Assembly (NCBI GenBank): GCA_019914945.1
Contig: CM034108.1
Span: 1,746,001 to 1,810,000, forward strand
DNA length: 64,000 nt
From: Typha latifolia
Taxonomy: Eukaryota; Streptophyta; Magnoliopsida; Poales; Typhaceae
Reading direction: 5' to 3'
Shown here: piece by piece, positions 1 through 12,203 of the stretch
How positions within the stretch are numbered: the stretch's first letter is position 1
Layout: every line of letters begins with the position of its first letter
Notes under the pieces: generated by a model
The model's input: the letters and a program-made list of their open reading frames with translations, nothing else
What the model was told of the DNA's origin: nothing
Database searches by the model: none
Program-made: the position numbers and the translations under genes

Positions 1-240
1 ATAGTATTATGTGAAAAGGGTGTTTTAGTGCACCAGGCTCCTTGCCTAAACAGTGTCTGAAGAGGAAAGATGTACGCATTCTCACTCTCATATCTAAGGA
101 GGCTTTCCAAGACGTCGGCCAGTGACCTTTTGGGTGAAGGGAGAAGCCTTAGCGTCACACTAAATGACCACCTCTTTTTAGATTTTCATCAATTAGAATT
201 TTAGCTTGACCTGCTACGAATTTGTGCTTTTTCTCCTCAG
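1..240 (+). other. Intron upstream of the first visible XRN exon
   Basis: No exon is recognisable. The stretch ends in a pyrimidine-rich tract and an AG at 239-240 that serves as acceptor for the first XRN exon. The preceding exon must lie left of the window. Confidence 0.6.
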
Positions 241-3200
241 GTTCTACCCATATCATTATGCTCCTTTTGCCTCTGATCTGAAAGGCTTGGCAGAATTGGA
301 AATCACATTTTTCTTAGGTCAACCATTCAAGCCATTTGATCAACTAATGGGAACACTACCAGCTGCCAGGTTGGCTATTTTATGTAACATTGTCCAAAAT
401 GTGAGCAGGAAAGTTACTAAATGTGTTTATGATCTAATCATCTACTATTCCCTCCATAGCTCTGATGCACTTCCGAAGCATTACAGGGCATTAATGTCTG
501 ATCCAAATTCGCCATTAAGCTCCTTCTACCCTAAAGGTAATAATTGATAAATTGGAATAATTTTCTGATGAGAGTTCACTTACTTCATATTTTAGAACCA
601 TATCATATGTCATCTATTTGTGGCCCTAAAAGACTTCTTGTTTTGTATTCAGATTTCGAGATAGACATGAATGGAAAACGTTTTGCATGGCAGGTGAGTC
701 ATGCATGTGGCTCAACTAATTTACTTCTATTGCATTGATTTATGGCGGAGAATTTATGCATGCTAATGTTCTGGACCTTAGGGCATTGCAAAACTACCAT
801 TCATTGATGAAAGACAACTGATTGCACAAACAAGGAAACTTGAAGACACATTAACGGTACAGAGAATTTACTGTACTTTTCTAGTGACCCTCCATTTCAT
901 ACACATTAATGGTATAGACAATTGATTGTGGTTTTGAATGCTTGTACATCGGGAGCTGCTACAGGAAGAAGAGAAGTCTCGAAACAAAATAAAGTATGAG
1001 ACAGTTTATATGCATGAAATTCATTCTTTGGCTGCTCAAGTGGGCTTACTTTATCAACTGTGCTCTCAGTTACCAATTAATGAGCCATCATATTTTATTC
1101 CAATTGATACACGTGCTAGGTTAGTATGAACGATTAGTGTTTTCTGTTTCTTGTGTACTTTTTCTCTATAAATTATCAAAATTATTATTTCTTTTAATTT
1201 TCAGTGGTGGAATGAATGGATTCCTTTGTTTGTGTGAGAGTAACCAGTACAGCATAACAGTAAATTCTCCAGTTAAAGGATTGAATAGTGTTGTGAATAA
1301 CCGAGTTTTGTAAGTTTTTTACCTGTTTCTTTTGCTTTTTTACTCTTTTCAGTGTGCATTTGTATGTTACTAATGCTTTAGTTGCTATATTTTAATTTTG
1401 ATTCTATTCCTCAGGAATGCCACTTATCTTAATCCTCCATCCCACAAACACATTCCAGAGCCTCCTGAAGGGGTCATCATTCCTGGAAAGGTTCTTTCAA
1501 CCTTCATAACTTAACTGTGCTTCATACTAGTAAAAATCTTAAGCGCATATGATCACCTTTTTGTGTATATATAATAGTGCACATGCATTCAATTTGTCCA
1601 TAACTGAAAATAATGCCTCCTGAGTGTTTTTTTTTTGTCTGAGGTATTTCTTCTGGCTAATTGGCATAATGCCTAGATTTGATTCAAACCTTTTTTGTGA
1701 TGAGTATCTTGCTAATTATCTTCCAAAGAGGATTGTTTCCTGATATTTCTGTGCATTAAATTATTGATCTATTTAACTCCTGCACTATGCTGCCAACCTG
1801 TGAATATATGCAATAGTGTCATGCATAATTTAGGCACTACTTGTCTACTTGGAATGGGCATCTGACAAGCCTTCTTAATTCACTGGCAACATGCAAACAA
1901 TTTGTTGCGACAAATATTGAGGCACTTTATACTAGTGGAACATGAATGAGCTCACCATACTCAAGCTCGTTGTACATTTAAGATAACTAGTTGACTTGCC
2001 TTTAAGCACATCAAGCTAGGATGCTCAAGTTTAGCTATTTTCTTGGAGCTAGGACTTGGCTTGTTTGCTCAACCACCTGTAGCAGCTGGCCCATATACCA
2101 CCCCCCTATTGGGACTTGACCCAGTGGCCCATGCCATCAAGGGCTTATGTAGAGGAAGACAGACAGGATGTCGGCAGCATGATGGCGGTGATTATGAAGG
2201 TTGCATGATGGTTGCGAGAGAGACTGCTAGCATTTCCTTGTAAGGGCGATTTAAGATCCTGGAGTCAGTAGTTAAGGTTGAATATGTGAGCCTCTAGTCT
2301 AGCAAATTGAACTTTAATATACTTATTTTGTAGGTTTAAGATGATCTTTAATTTTCTTGCATTAAAATATGATTGAGGAATTAAGTATTTAATTACTCCC
2401 GTAATTTTATGTCTTACCAATTCGTTAGATATGAGTAAAGCTTTTTTTCATTGTAGTATTATCATATTATTACTCCCAAAACATTAAGTCATATGTGTTG
2501 GCATGTAAACTGTTCTACTTCATTATTTTGAACATTGGAAGAATGCCGAGTGCCGCTATTATTGTCATCTAACACAATCTAGAGTCACCTCATCAAATTC
2601 TTGAGCACATCAATAGTATTTCCATTTAGCTCTTTTTTCATTCCTGTTGACCAGTAAAAGATAGTGTACTCAACAAAAAAGAGCCTACCATTGGTTAACA
2701 GATAATATGGCCTTTTTGTGCATTTTACAGTCAAATCTCAGAGCAATTTCTTTTGTTCTTCTCTTTTGAAAGTAATGCAATTATCTATCAAGTCAATCTA
2801 GTGTATTCTGTTTTCAGGTTTTGAAGCCTCAAGATTTTAAGCCCTTCCCAGTTTTGTGGCATGAAGACAATAGCAGCCGTCGCCAGAAAATGAGAGAGAG
2901 GTATAGCATAGCTTGATCTTTGTTCTTTTGGTTGCAGGCTCTTGGCCAAACTTCTTTTGGTAATTCTACCAAAGGTGTTTATGCATTATCTATGTAGCTC
3001 AGCTATTTAATTATTCTCCTGTAGTATGTGTATGTGGATGAGTGGGAGCTGTCTAGCCACTTTAAGATATCTCAATCCCAGAAGTGAGGAGTGTTGAAAT
3101 ATAAAAGATAAAAGCCTATTGATCCCTAACAAGAACATATGATTTTGCACACTCCAGTAACCTCTAGCAAAATAAATAATTGCAGAATCAATAGAGCTTG

Positions 3201-4010
3201 TTTGGAATCTTCCTATCTGACTATTTATTATTACTATTTTGCAATTTACTGTACTTCAACTACAGACCACAGGTTTCTGGAGCTCTCTCAGGTTACCTTC
3301 TAGGAGAAGCAGCACATCGGCTTGTGAAAAACTCTCTGCAAATCAAGTCCACCAACACTGCAGTATTGCTTGATATGCCATTCAGGAATGTCCCACATTC
3401 TGCCAGCAGCAGAGAAAGGGGTGGACCATGGGGATATGGAAGAGGTTTTGTTGAAGCAAATTCTACACATAGTACTGGAAGTTTCCCACATCCTCGTTCA
3501 ACTCACTTCTTTCCTGACGTTCAAGTCAACAGACCGAATATCAGGATACTGGAACGGTCAAACTACCAAGACAGAGATATTAACATCAAAGCAGGAATGT
3601 CGAAATTGACAATTGAAGAGGGACCAAGTTCCCAACAATATCAAGGAATGCCAAATGCTGGATACCAGCCAAATCAGCAATTCATCCAGAATACCGGGTT
3701 TCCACCACAGCGATCTAACCAGAGCGCTGGGTTTCCACCAAAGCAACCAATTGAGAATGCTGGGATTCCACCACCTTTTCCACCTATGAGCTGGATTGAC
3801 AAGCCAATGAGTGGAGGTTATGTTGGTGGGTTTAACCAACAAGAGCCTATGAACCTTACTGACAGGGAACCTGCGAGGTTTAATATGGGTGGGTTTGACA
3901 GGCAAGATAACTCTAGAGGTTTGTATGATAAGAGGCAGCAGGTTAGCAAGGTATACCGAATTAAATCACAAACTTCCAATGACTTATCAGATTCAAGTAA
4001 CCCTGCTTAA
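241..4010 (+). CDS. 5'-3' exoribonuclease (XRN2/3/4 family), C-terminal part
   Basis: The gene is cut by the left window edge. Nine exons join in one frame: 241-369, 460-536, 653-693, 782-856, 965-1119, 1205-1309, 1415-1490, 2818-2900 and 3266-4010, giving 494 residues and a stop at 4008-4010. The conserved post-catalytic block is clear: [48 protein letters not shown], then [13 protein letters not shown] and [14 protein letters not shown]. Plant XRN2/3 act on nuclear RNA, and XRN4/EIN5 degrades uncapped mRNA in the cytoplasm. The catalytic N-terminal half and any nuclear signal lie outside, so the paralogue cannot be named. The tail after about residue 300 is a low-complexity Gln/Pro/Asn/Gly region with repeats of the type (N/S)AG(F/Y/I)PP. 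Introns 1491-2817 and 2901-3265 are the longest. The family call is very secure. Confidence 0.93.
1491..2817 (+). other. Long XRN intron (about 1.3 kb)
   Basis: AT-rich intron with GT at 1491-1492 and AG at 2816-2817. Around 2040-2240 it holds a more GC-rich patch with a short open frame that resembles no exon of the gene. It may be a decayed transposon piece, but no terminal repeats were found. Confidence 0.6.
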
Positions 4011-5148
4011 AGCTTCTTTAGTCGATTCTAAACTTTTTCTTCCATGATAAAGGATGCTGGTCTTGTTCAACAATATATACAGCAATGAATATCAGAAAAT
4101 ATTTATGGTGGAATGCCTATTCCTTCTTATTTTTATTTTGCTCGTACTTCTCCAGTAAGCCTAATAATTTGAATGACTTCAAGAGATAATTCGTTTAGTG
4201 TGACCTAGTCTAGAGACATCTTGATAAACTTATACAAGAGAGTTTGGTGGTTGACTAATATCTGTGAAGGAATCTTGGCAACCTTTTGTGTTGGCCATTA
4301 CTTGCTCAGCATAACTTAGCTGGCAGGATTCTCCTTCTGTCCTGCAGCCCCAAGTGAATACTCGACTGCCTTGAGATGTTTTTTTGTTGGTTTTCTGGTT
4401 ACGTTTTCAATTGATTTTATTGGAGGTTTGCCAACGCTGCAGTGACGTGCATTTTTTTTTTAATTCGTCCTTAGTATCTAGAAAAAGCTCGGTTGATGGA
4501 TCGGGGATAAGAGATTGATCAATAATATATTACTAAGATGTAACAGCCGTTACTTTCCATTTTCATTTGAGCTTTCCTTTTTCCTAATTAAATGAACCAT
4601 AATCTCTTTCTTCTTCTTTCTTATTTCAGATTAAGTCAAACAGAGCTGTCTCACCAGACTCAAGTTTGACTCTAATTAGCTCGTTCTAACTTCTAAGTTA
4701 AATATATTCTGTTGTGTTCATTAACTATCTAAGTATTAGAGAACTTGTCTTTTATATTAAGATGTCAGTTGTTTGAATGCTTCTGATCACGAAACCAATA
4801 TTTAGTGCCCATATCGTTCATCCCCAAGCAACTGCGAATGAAAGAATTAACTTGCCGGTCATATATAATTTATAGATTCATAGACAAATTATGTCTTACA
4901 TAGTAACTTGGGTTATTAAGTTAGAGGAATAACTCACCATTATACCTCAGTGGCTAAATCTTACCAAGTTCGATTTCTCCTATGAATATTGAGGCTAATA
5001 CTTGATAAATTTTCTATCAAAGTGTAATGTGCGTATAAATTTTATATATCGAGAAGGGTCCGACGAAGTCCGGATCGATAAAAGAAAAAGAGATAAGAGA
5101 CAACAGTAGCGAACTACTGCTCACCGGGGGTCACCACATTCCAATTAC

Positions 5149-5151
<3 letters not shown>
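4011..5151. other. XRN 3' flank and FRIGIDA-like 5' flank
   Basis: No gene is seen. The first 120 bases or so are the likely XRN 3' UTR. The right part holds a possible SINE remnant (separate entry) and then runs into the long CT tract upstream of the FRIGIDA-like gene. Confidence 0.5.
4925..5100 (+). repeat. Possible tRNA-derived SINE remnant
   Basis: A box-A-like stretch TACCTCAGTGGC at 4943-4954 is followed by a box-B-like GTTCGATTT at 4968-4976. This is the order of an internal RNA polymerase III promoter. The box B misses its final C and the spacing is short. No tail or target duplication was found, so this could be chance. Confidence 0.3.

Positions 5152-5210
<59 letters not shown>
5152..5210 (+). 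repeat. (CT)n microsatellite
   Basis: About 29 uninterrupted CT units followed by a C run, roughly 280 bases upstream of the FRIGIDA-like start codon. CT-rich tracts are common in plant core promoters and 5' UTRs, so this may be transcribed. Confidence 0.95.
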
Positions 5211-5213
<3 letters not shown>

Positions 5214-5490
5214 CCCCCTTCTTATTCTATTACCGGTCACACTTAGCCTACAGCCTTTTCCCACTTTACAGTGCGCAAATTCCACGCGTCTTCCCGCCAT
5301 TTGCTGCTTCACTGTTGGCGTTCTCCCCTCTCTATTCCTTTCCCCTTCCCCTTCCCCTTTCGGGGCTTTCCCCTTCCTTGCCTCCTTCTCCCCTTCCCCT
5401 CCTTTTCCCTTCTAGGGTTAGGATTCGGGTTGGGTTCTCTTCTTCCTCCTCCCTCTCTTCTCCTCTCTGGATCGACGAGGAGATCGAGAG

Positions 5491-7817
5491 ATGGGCTCGG
5501 ATTCGGCCAGCGTCACGACCTCGATGGTGCGGGAGAGCTTCGCGGAGCTCGAGAAGCAGCGGGAGCTCATCGCGAGCTGCACCGTCCTATGGAAGGAGCT
5601 CTCCGACCACTTTTCCTCCCTCGAGCGCGGCCTCGAGGCCAAGTCCGAGTCCCTCCGCTCCAAGCGCGAAATCCTGGACCTCAAAACCAAGCGTAAACTC
5701 GACTCTCTCGACCGCCGCGAGCTCTCCATCGACGCCGCCGTCGACCTCGCCCTCGCCAAGCTCGACGAGCGCCGCGCCGCGGTGGTCCAATTCCTCGCCG
5801 ATCCTGACGATGGAAAGGAGGATCTCGTTCCAAAGCTGCGATCTTTGTGCACTAAGATGGATTCAGACGGGTTCTTCGATTTCGTGGTGGCGAAAAGAAA
5901 GGAGGTCGAGTTGCTTCGCTCGGAAGTACCTTCGGCCCTCGCGGATTGCATTGATCCGGCTATATTTGTACTGGATGCGATCTCTAGGGTTTTCCCCGTT
6001 GATAAGAGGGTGGTGAAGTCGCCGAATGATCTCGGATGGGCTTGCATAGTGATACTTGAATCGTTGGTGCCGGTCTTGGCGGATCCTGAGCTCGGGTCAG
6101 CGAGGCTCTTGGTGACGCAGAGCGTGAAGGAGCGGGCGAAGGAGATGGCGGCGGAGTGGAAGGAGGTGATGGAGAAGCGTGGTGGTCTCGAGAGTGCGAA
6201 GCCCCCTGATGCTCATTCTTTCCTGCAGTATGTTGTGACATTTGGGATCGCAAGCAAGGAGGACAGGGATCTGTACCGGAGGATTGTTGTGAGCTTTTCA
6301 TGGCGGCGGCAAATGCCGAAGCTCGCTATTGCTCTAGGACTTGAGGATGAAATGGAAGGTACTTATGGTTTTCTTTCTTCTCCTATTTGTATCTGATAGG
6401 ATCCTGTGGTCGTCTTAGCTTATCAGAAAATAAGCAAAATGAACAGAAGAAAGAGATACGTGATCATCTTTGGGGGATTGGACCTCCAACATTTGCTTCA
6501 AGCACCTTCTTTAGCTTTTCATTGATAGATCTGCCATAGGAATTCTACAATACATGTTGTATTCTATTCATTGTTAATGATTCTGAGTACACACTACCCT
6601 TCAGGAAACAAATACCATATTAGAATATGTCAATAAGTATGGGAACTGAAATTTCTCAAATTGTGATCACCTGATTCTTTATTTTGGTCATATCTGTGTG
6701 GGTATTCGATTTTGTCCAGTCCTAAAATATCGAACTAAGTGACTTTCTGTATGCTCTTTTCTGAAATGACCCTGTTTGCTTCAGCATCAGAGGCTGCAAC
6801 ACTAGATCTATGTTCTTTCTTTCTTTCTTTCTTTCTTTCTTTTTTCTTTGTTGATTTTTCTCCACAGTTTCAATTTAATTTGCAGGTATAGTTGAAGAAC
6901 TTATTGGTAAGGGACAACAGCTTGACGCAGTGAATTTTGCCTATGAGGCTGGACTTCAGAACAAGTTCCCCCCTGTTCCTCTTCTGAAATCATTTCTGAA
7001 GGGCTCAAAAAAGGTCCCAACTTCTACCTCAGATGATCGTAATAACACTGGCCAAGCTGTGGTATGTTAGTTAACTATTAAGTTTGCAATGACCAAATGA
7101 ACTGTTCTCATTTAATCCCTTGTCATAGTTCCTTTTTCTCATGTTATTTAGTAGTCATTTTCTTTATATTTGATATCTGAATTGTCCTAACTTCAAATTT
7201 TCTTTTCCTTTCTTTGTTCACCGCAGAATAATGCCAACAAGAAAGAGCACGCGGCCATTCGGGCCGTTATAAAATGTATTGAAGACCGCAAGCTTGAAGC
7301 TGAGTTCCCCACAGAAAGCCTTCAAAAGCGGCTTGAAATTCTGGAGAAGCCTAAGGTGGAGAAGAAAAAGCAAGCAAGTGGTGGTGGTGGTGCTGCTGCT
7401 GCTGGTGGTCCTGCAAACAAGCGCACACGGACGAACAATGGTGGACCAATGCCTCCTGCTAAGGCTGGCCGCCTAACAAACAATGCCTATGTCTCATCTT
7501 TTCCAAATGCTCCCACATACGTGCGGTCTCCATCTGCCCATACCACACACTCAGCAGCAGCTCCTCCTTATCCTTATGATATTCCGTCTGGACTTGGACA
7601 TGGACATGGGCATGGACATGGAGTCTATGGCAGCCGAAGCCCTCCAGGGTTCAGAGAGCCATATGCATACACAATTGAAGAAGTAGCCAATGCTGGCCTT
7701 GGTATGTCATATCCATCTCCTCCAATGAATTATACTCCTTATGGAGCATATGCCACTGGCTTGGGAGGTTATAGTAATCCAGTGGCACCAGTGTTTCAGC
7801 ACGCATATTATCGGTAG
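5491..7817 (+). CDS. FRL: FRIGIDA-like protein
   Basis: Three exons, 5491-6358, 6886-7061 and 7227-7817, join in frame to give 544 residues. The N-terminus (about residues 8-110) is a charged helical region with MVRESFAELEKQRELI and heptad-like spacing, suggesting a coiled coil. The centre carries the FRIGIDA domain: SFLQYVVTFGIASKEDRDLYRRI and FAYEAGLQNKFPPVPLLKSFL are typical signatures. The C-terminal tail is low-complexity, with Gly/Ala runs, a His-Gly repeat (GHGHGHGHG) and many Pro/Tyr, ending near AYYR. FRIGIDA-family proteins act in the nucleus. FRIGIDA itself is a scaffold that activates the floral repressor FLC in Arabidopsis, but FRL paralogues in other plants have no settled role. 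The start is the first ATG of a GC-rich exon behind a CT-rich leader. Function beyond the family is not claimed. Confidence 0.92.
6813..6843 (+). repeat. (TTCT)n microsatellite in FRL intron 1
   Basis: About seven TTCT units in the first FRL intron, about 40 bases before the splice acceptor of exon 2. They may contribute to the pyrimidine tract. Confidence 0.9.
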
Positions 7818-8606
7818 TGTCAGTCAAGATCTGAATGACAATCACTAATGATCTCGAGTCACTTGCTCAATGGGCATTTTGTTGTGACTGACTACTAGGG
7901 TAGAATTGTGTGTGTGCTTACCAGCTTGGCCTAGGTCTTGCTTAGATCAGTTGTGTCTCGCCTTCAGTTAATAATGCATGTAAATATTTATCTAAGTTTT
8001 AATCCTTTGGTACACAAACTGAGACATATTGAAATATTTATATTAATTTCAAGCTGAGTACATATATATAATCAAAGTTCAGTTTCTGTAGTTGATTATG
8101 TGCACTGAATTGAGGGAAAGCATTTTGCTAGGTTTACATTCAACTGATCAATGAGTGGTGTTCTTTGTATTGTTATTTATGACCTCTCCCTTCTTTATGC
8201 TTAGCTTTCAGGGAACATTGTACATGACTCCTCACTGTTATACTTTGGTTAGCTCTATTATGAGATGTTAAATTAGCAATTTATTTAATCTGTCTATAAT
8301 AAGAGGTTTATGCTGTCTATTATTCGATCAGGCATGTGGAATCTGTGCAAAGTTTCCACTAGTTTATGGTAGTGTTATGCCAACTTCTTAAGCATTTCTT
8401 TATTAAATGCACCTTTCTGTAACCATCTTATATCCTACTAGAGTTTCTTCTATTATATGTTATTTGATAACTAATTAGTTCCTACCTTAAAATTTCCTCC
8501 CAAGTAATATTTGTTCCCTAAATTCTACAACAATTCCAACTAGATTATATTTGTATCATATTTTAAGCATAAAGATGACAGAAAACTCTCTTCTTTACTG
8601 CAACCT
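7818..8606. other. Convergent intergenic region FRL / LEA
   Basis: AT-rich sequence holding the presumed 3' UTRs of the FRL gene (+) and the SMP-type LEA gene (-), which end facing each other. No further gene, RNA or repeat is recognised. Confidence 0.5.
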
Positions 8607-9041
8607 CTACGGACCTCTCTCCTCGTTAATCCTCGCCGCCGCCGTCACCGCCGCGGCGAGTCCATCCTCCTCCCTCTCCTCCCCCTTCGCCAAATTCCCC
8701 TCCTCCGCCTCCCTCACTCTCTGCGCGTCCTCCCTCGTCGCCGCCTTATTCGCCGGCAGCACCGCTGCCGCGTTCCCAACCACCTCCGCCAGCCTCGTCT
8801 TCTCTTCCTCCTCCTCCGCCCTTGCATTCGTCGCCACCGCCTTCTGCGCAGCCGAGCCGACGCCACCGGGAACCACGCCGGAGAGACCCGGGGCTCGCAT
8901 CTCCGCCGCTTGCACAGCCGCCGCGTCGGCGATGTCCGCCGGCTTATCGCCGGCGGTCAGGGCCGCCCCTTCTAAAGCCTCTCCGATCGTCACGCGGGAG
9001 GACTCCGCCGTCGTCCGCTCCGGGATCTCGAACTGGACCAT
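8607..9041 (-). CDS. Short seed maturation protein (SMP-type LEA)
   Basis: A single GC-rich exon encodes 144 residues. Two SMP (late embryogenesis abundant, D-34 type) units can be read. The first, about residues 17-78, has VTIGEALEGAALTAGDKPAD, DAAAVQAAEMRA and PGGVGSAAQ. The second, about 84-138, has LAEVVGNAAAVLPANKA, TREDAQ and a degenerate final block with AAAVTAAARINEE. Classical D-34 proteins have about 260 residues and three units, so this is a short member, as also exist in other plants. SMP proteins accumulate in drying seeds and are thought to protect macromolecules during desiccation. The ATG is preceded by a TATA-like TTTAAATA about 35 bases upstream on this strand, and RY and ACGTGGC motifs lie near 9.48-9.50 kb. 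Whether the gene is fully functional cannot be told from sequence. Confidence 0.75.
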   Translation of the reverse strand: MVQFEIPERTTAESSRVTIGEALEGAALTAGDKPADIADAAAVQAAEMRAPGLSGVVPGGVGSAAQKAVATNARAEEEEEKTRLAEVVGNAAAVLPANKAATREDAQRVREAEEGNLAKGEEREEDGLAAAVTAAARINEERGP

Positions 9042-9481
9042 TACCTTTGATCAAGATGGTAGAGAGACAGTTATTTAAAAATGGAGATTTTCAAACAACA
9101 CCCTTTATTTTAAGTGATCTTTCTACTATTTTTATCCAACCCCTTTTTTTATCTATAATTTTTATATCATGCTCCCTAAACTTTTTTTTTTTTTTAATTA
9201 TATCATACACCCTTCTTATTTTCAAAGGGATAAGAGGCTTACAAAAAAGCAACAGTTTTGTAAATGAGAAGATAAATATCTTCACGGTTTAAAAAGGTTT
9301 TCATTGATATTAAACGTACAAGACTAAATATCTATCTAAGATTTACTAACCAAAAAACAATTTTATTACTAATAAAATTGTACAAAATATTAAAAAACTA
9401 TGACCAGGTTACCGACACTCGCAATATACATACATATATATATATAAGGAGGGGAAGGATGGGCATATATATATATATACT

Positions 9482-9503
9482 TGCATGTAGAGGTAGACGT
9501 GGC
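9482..9503 (-). promoter_or_regulatory. RY core and ABRE core upstream of the LEA gene
   Basis: CATGCA (reverse strand of 9482-9487) and ACGTGGC at 9497-9503 lie about 450 bases upstream of the LEA start. RY and ABRE motifs drive seed-maturation genes through B3 (ABI3/FUS3) and bZIP factors. The distance is large, so the assignment is an inference. Confidence 0.35.
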
Positions 9504-9710
9504 AGTTTGCTATCGAATAGGTGGTGAGATAGCAACAGGTGTTAAACTTCATAAGTAGCGGTGGTGAATACTGGGAAGTTTTTTTGGCCCAGTTTGATTC
9601 TGGATAAATGGAGTTTATTCGTGCATAGATTAATAAAATCCACCCCGAAGGTTAGAATTTAATCAGGTCAGTTAACCCATTTAAGCTTTTATTTCTTCTT
9701 TAGAAAAAGA

Positions 9711-9738
9711 AAAGAAGAAGAAGAAGAAGAAGAAGAAG
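9711..9738 (+). repeat. (GAA)n microsatellite
   Basis: About nine AGA/GAA units in intergenic DNA. Confidence 0.9.
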
Positions 9739-12203
9739 CTCTTCATTTGACAGAGAAGTTGTCAATTTCATTTCACATCATTGTCTTGTTCCTCACTGGG
9801 CATTGGGGGCACCACAAGAACCGTCGAAATTGAACTGCAGGTCTTTTCTAAATAATTTCCTTCATGCCTATCTTATATATAGCAAGTCTACACACGGGTA
9901 CATTTGCCTCCATTCTTTTGCATTCTATGAATAAACCAATCTAATTATTACAAATTAGTCATCTCATCTTTCTACCCCATGACTGCTATCACTTTACGAA
10001 CGATTCTTCTGCTATCACCACCTCCACGCAATGTAAACTTTGGATTCTTATGCCGTCATAAGCTTTAGTACAATAAATCATGCAACCTTTGTGTCAAATC
10101 ACGTCCTAATATGAGTCATTTTCTGATTTGTAGGAAGTAATTTTTTAAGAGAATTAAAAATTTCCTATATAAATTGTTAACTGTGAGTATATTCTAAACA
10201 TACTTAATTTCGTATTTAAGGGCTAGGATTAATCAAAAACTCTAAAATATATGAAGCTAACTTTGTGTCACATCACATCCTAACTTAGCCCAAGGTGATT
10301 TACTAGAAAATTAGATCACCGCCAGGTTAGGTACTAGATACTAACCCCCACTGATTTATAGTTTCGTAGTGCTTCCGTGATAACCAAACGTGGATAACGA
10401 GAAGCATATGTCCACACGTCCTGCAAATAGATAAGCTGTGGAGTACTACAAGAAAATTTTAGTCACGGAAGATGAACAGTACCATCTTTGAAACAAAGAT
10501 TGCCAATAGATTCTCAATTTCCTACTAATATCAATGATTGCTTCCATTTAACAACTCCGATCGTTTATTTATAACCTTTTATTATTATTTTTTTGGGATG
10601 TGATTGATGCTATCAGATAAACTGTGATCCATTCATTCAGTGACGCACTCGAACCCACTCTCATAATTAGGCGGTGCACAAACATCCACTTTAATCACAC
10701 ACAATAATGTTTGAATGGAACAGATAAGAACCTACATTTAAACCAGTAGCAGATAGATAGCTCATTGGATTTGAAGATAGTTGTTAATATATGATACACC
10801 CAACAAGCCACATCAGGTCTGACCTGCTTGAATGAATGAAGGTTGTGGGATAATTAGAGATGGTCAACTCTCCTCCATCAGAATCTCCTGGTCATTATTG
10901 CATGAGGAATAGAACTTCACCGTATGAAATGGGAGGCTAATAGCAATTATGCCTTATTGACATATACAGCAGTGGCTACCAAAAGGGAGGCTGCAACTAA
11001 AGCACAAAAATACTAATCCTATACCCATCTGTAGAGTCTTCTTAGAGATAGCCAGAAGAGATGACAGATGGAGAAGATAACTTCTCTGAGAAGCAGCTCA
11101 AGTGGCAAATTCACGCAATGTACTATATGAAAGATAAATCAGCATGTCAGAGTCTGGGAGTCGAGGAACTAAATAGATAGAGAAATTAAGAGGAATGTAT
11201 GAGGATGCATAATTCTTGCAAATAACTATTGATAGTATGAGTAATAGAAGAAAAAAAGAGAGATTAATTAGAGATGAAGATATGGTACTTTCGAGAAATA
11301 AAAAATGGTAGCCATTTTCAATACCCATCAGGAAATGACCGACTGCGAAATAGGATACTTAGTGTAGGCTGTGAAGAATGTAACATATAGCAAGTGGCAT
11401 TAGTAAAAAGAGACTGATGTATATACTCTAAAATGAAAAGATAAACCGGAGAGTACTTATAATAGATGAGTAAACAAAATGTATAAAGGAGAACTTAATG
11501 CTGAACAATTTCTTAATGTTGAGAATTTAATTTAAAGGTGCTTAATATCTCTAAGCCCAATTCCTTGGTTTCAATCACTATTGATCTATTTGATCTCAGT
11601 AAAAGGCTTGTTTGATTTGAGGTAAGCCTGAACTTGATTAATTAGTCTTATTCCTTAGTCTTGATTTTTTGAATAAAAAGGATAAAAAGATGTTTAATTA
11701 TTTAAACAGATTAGGGGCCGTAACCGGTTCAAGGACCCTCCCTGAAACTCAAACCAAACAGGCCTTTATGTTTTACTCTCTCATTCTATCTATATAAGGT
11801 CTGTTTTACTAACAGAGGACAAATTTAGCCCTAGAAAATATTGAGAAGCTTGTGCAGAAGCTGAATCGACCACCACTATTATATGCTAATCATGTTGCCG
11901 AAGGGGGTCTACCTTCACCAGCTAGGAACAAAAGTTGAAAGATTTGATGCAAAAAGTCAAGTAGAAACAGCATATTTCGAAGCAAATAGTGATCATTTCA
12001 ATCCAATCCTAAATGGGTATCAAACAATTCACCATGCCCTACTGTCCTACAGAAGAAATCATAGAGATGAAGATGGATGACTTCATAACAACCAAAGATT
12101 CGAACTTGCTAAGAAAAAAAAGCATTGTCAATCTCACATTAATTACATGAAAGATCGTTGATTTATTATCCAAAACAAGAAAGAGCATGGAGTAGAGAAA
12201 CAA

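Larger units (their letters stand above)
9042..12203. other. Gene-poor intergenic region with simple repeats
   Basis: About 3.1 kb of AT-rich sequence without a supportable gene. It contains TA runs near 9.43-9.48 kb and a GAA run at 9711-9738. Open frames are short, lack family resemblance and sit in low-complexity sequence. Confidence 0.5.

Noticed and set aside
2043..2243. 66-residue frame inside the XRN intron
   Set aside because: No resemblance to XRN or another family. Lies within a clear GT-AG intron.
5271..6301. Several overlapping frames on both strands at the FRL first exon
   Set aside because: Low-complexity Ser/Arg/Pro translations of a GC-rich exon. The FRL frame alone continues across the splice sites.
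8551..9078. Long plus-strand frame over the LEA gene
   Set aside because: Ala/Ser/Pro-rich mirror of the GC-rich SMP coding sequence. The minus frame has clear SMP motifs.
10620..10680. Box B-like GGGTTCGAGTGC on the minus strand
   Set aside because: No box A at proper spacing, no tail and no flanking direct repeat, so not enough for a SINE or tRNA call.
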